A stretch of 64,000 nucleotides of DNA, taken from assembly GCA_964023275.1 (NCBI GenBank), contig OZ029921.1:7105306-7169305 (forward strand). The letters are read 5' to 3'. This DNA comes from Norana najaformis. Its lineage: Eukaryota > Annelida > Clitellata > Crassiclitellata > Hormogastridae. Of this stretch, positions 63,488-64,000 are shown in pieces; within the stretch, counting starts at the first letter, position 1; every line of letters starts with the position of its first letter. The translations under genes and the position numbers were made by a program. The notes beneath the pieces are model-generated. The model ran no database searches, had not been told where the DNA came from, and worked only from the letters and a program-made list of their open reading frames with translations.

Positions 63488-63525
63488 CCAATCAGTTCAG
63501 TGAAAACGCGCAGAGTCGAGGCCAT
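63488..63525 (-). CDS. Candidate SPRED first coding exon (tentative)
   Basis: ATG and 12 codons (MASTLRVFTELI) plus GG, then GTGAGA. The phase-2 end would join the exon at 62372 to give ...LIGEEYLVKV. The context before ATG is not strong, and the true start could lie beyond 64000. Confidence 0.3.
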
Positions 63526-64000
63526 ACGGTCGCTCTAGAAAAACGTGTACATTTTACACTATCGTCTCGTAACGCGGACTTGCGGTCAGGGAGGCGTATC
63601 CATGAGATTTGTATAGAGTATGCCCTATGCGGGAGGCCTATAATAGAGGGGTGTCTATCCGATGGTTGGCTGTACAGCGTCAACATACAGACGGTCACAA
63701 AATCTGTGGTAAATTCTCCAATCTGCGACCCAGTTCGACGAATCCGCAGTCGACCGTTCGAATTTTTGGTGAAAACCAAGAAAAACGCGTAGTTTTTTCC
63801 TCATATCTTCCTTTTTACTAATGAATGAATGAACAAACGAACGAATGAATGACAGGGCATAGCGCGCATGCGCCATGACCCCGCCCACACACGACGATGA
63901 CCCTCGTCGGTCTATGAATGAATGAAGACCGATGATGACATAATGGCCGCGTTTTCAACTCCATGTATAGGCAATTGGATGGAGGGTCTCACAAATTTTA

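Larger units (their letters stand above)
62373..64000. other. SPRED 5' region
   Basis: Holds the truncated SINE, a stretch like the ACTTCTATAG-CATCATACAAGGCATC repeat at 62935-62970, and GC-richer DNA from 63480 that may be the promoter. No other coding exon can be supported. Confidence 0.5.

Overview
The window is eukaryotic nuclear DNA from a bilaterian animal, most likely an intron-rich marine invertebrate. The evidence is multi-exon genes with GT-AG introns, about 18 coding exons in one kinase gene, abundant LINE, SINE and MITE debris, and minisatellites. I cannot name the phylum. No prokaryotic system, CRISPR array, rRNA gene or true tRNA gene was found, and nothing here looks like a wholly new biological system. 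The interest lies in gene structure, local gene order and transposon biology.

Four protein-coding genes were rebuilt by joining exons whose reading phases match. (1) TGDS, a dTDP-glucose 4,6-dehydratase-like enzyme, is on the + strand at 103-5715; its 5' end is cut by the window edge. (2) A BCL11 zinc-finger transcription factor is on the - strand at 25343-12184. It has three coding exons, including a 52-nt first exon about 10 kb upstream that carries a MSSRRKR co-repressor-recruitment motif. Its predicted length is 836 aa. (3) A MARK/Par-1 kinase is on the - strand at 51257-34151, with 18 coding exons and 896 aa: N-terminal tail, kinase, UBA, Ser/Thr-rich spacer and KA1. (4) A SPRED Ras/ERK inhibitor is on the - strand at 62372-57216, with EVH1 in two exons, a 53-nt micro-exon and a large exon holding the Sprouty domain. 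Its first exon is uncertain.

TGDS and BCL11 converge. BCL11, MARK and SPRED lie head-to-tail on the - strand. The genes do not form a pathway, but the BCL11-MARK-SPRED neighbourhood recalls the human BCL11A/SPRED2 (chromosome 2p) and BCL11B/MARK3 (chromosome 14q) linkages, which suggests an old syntenic block.

Intergenic and intronic DNA holds several groups of elements. There are CR1/L2-type LINE fragments, one with recognisable GLPQGSV and YADD reverse-transcriptase motifs and a SINE inside it. A SINE family shares its 3' tail with the LINEs. tRNA-derived SINEs lie on the - strand. A 938-bp hAT-like MITE has a perfect 8-bp target-site duplication, and two copies of a second MITE family are present. 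A Tigger/pogo-like transposase relic lies in a MARK intron. Minisatellites have units of 24, 48, 48/51, 50 and 66 bp.
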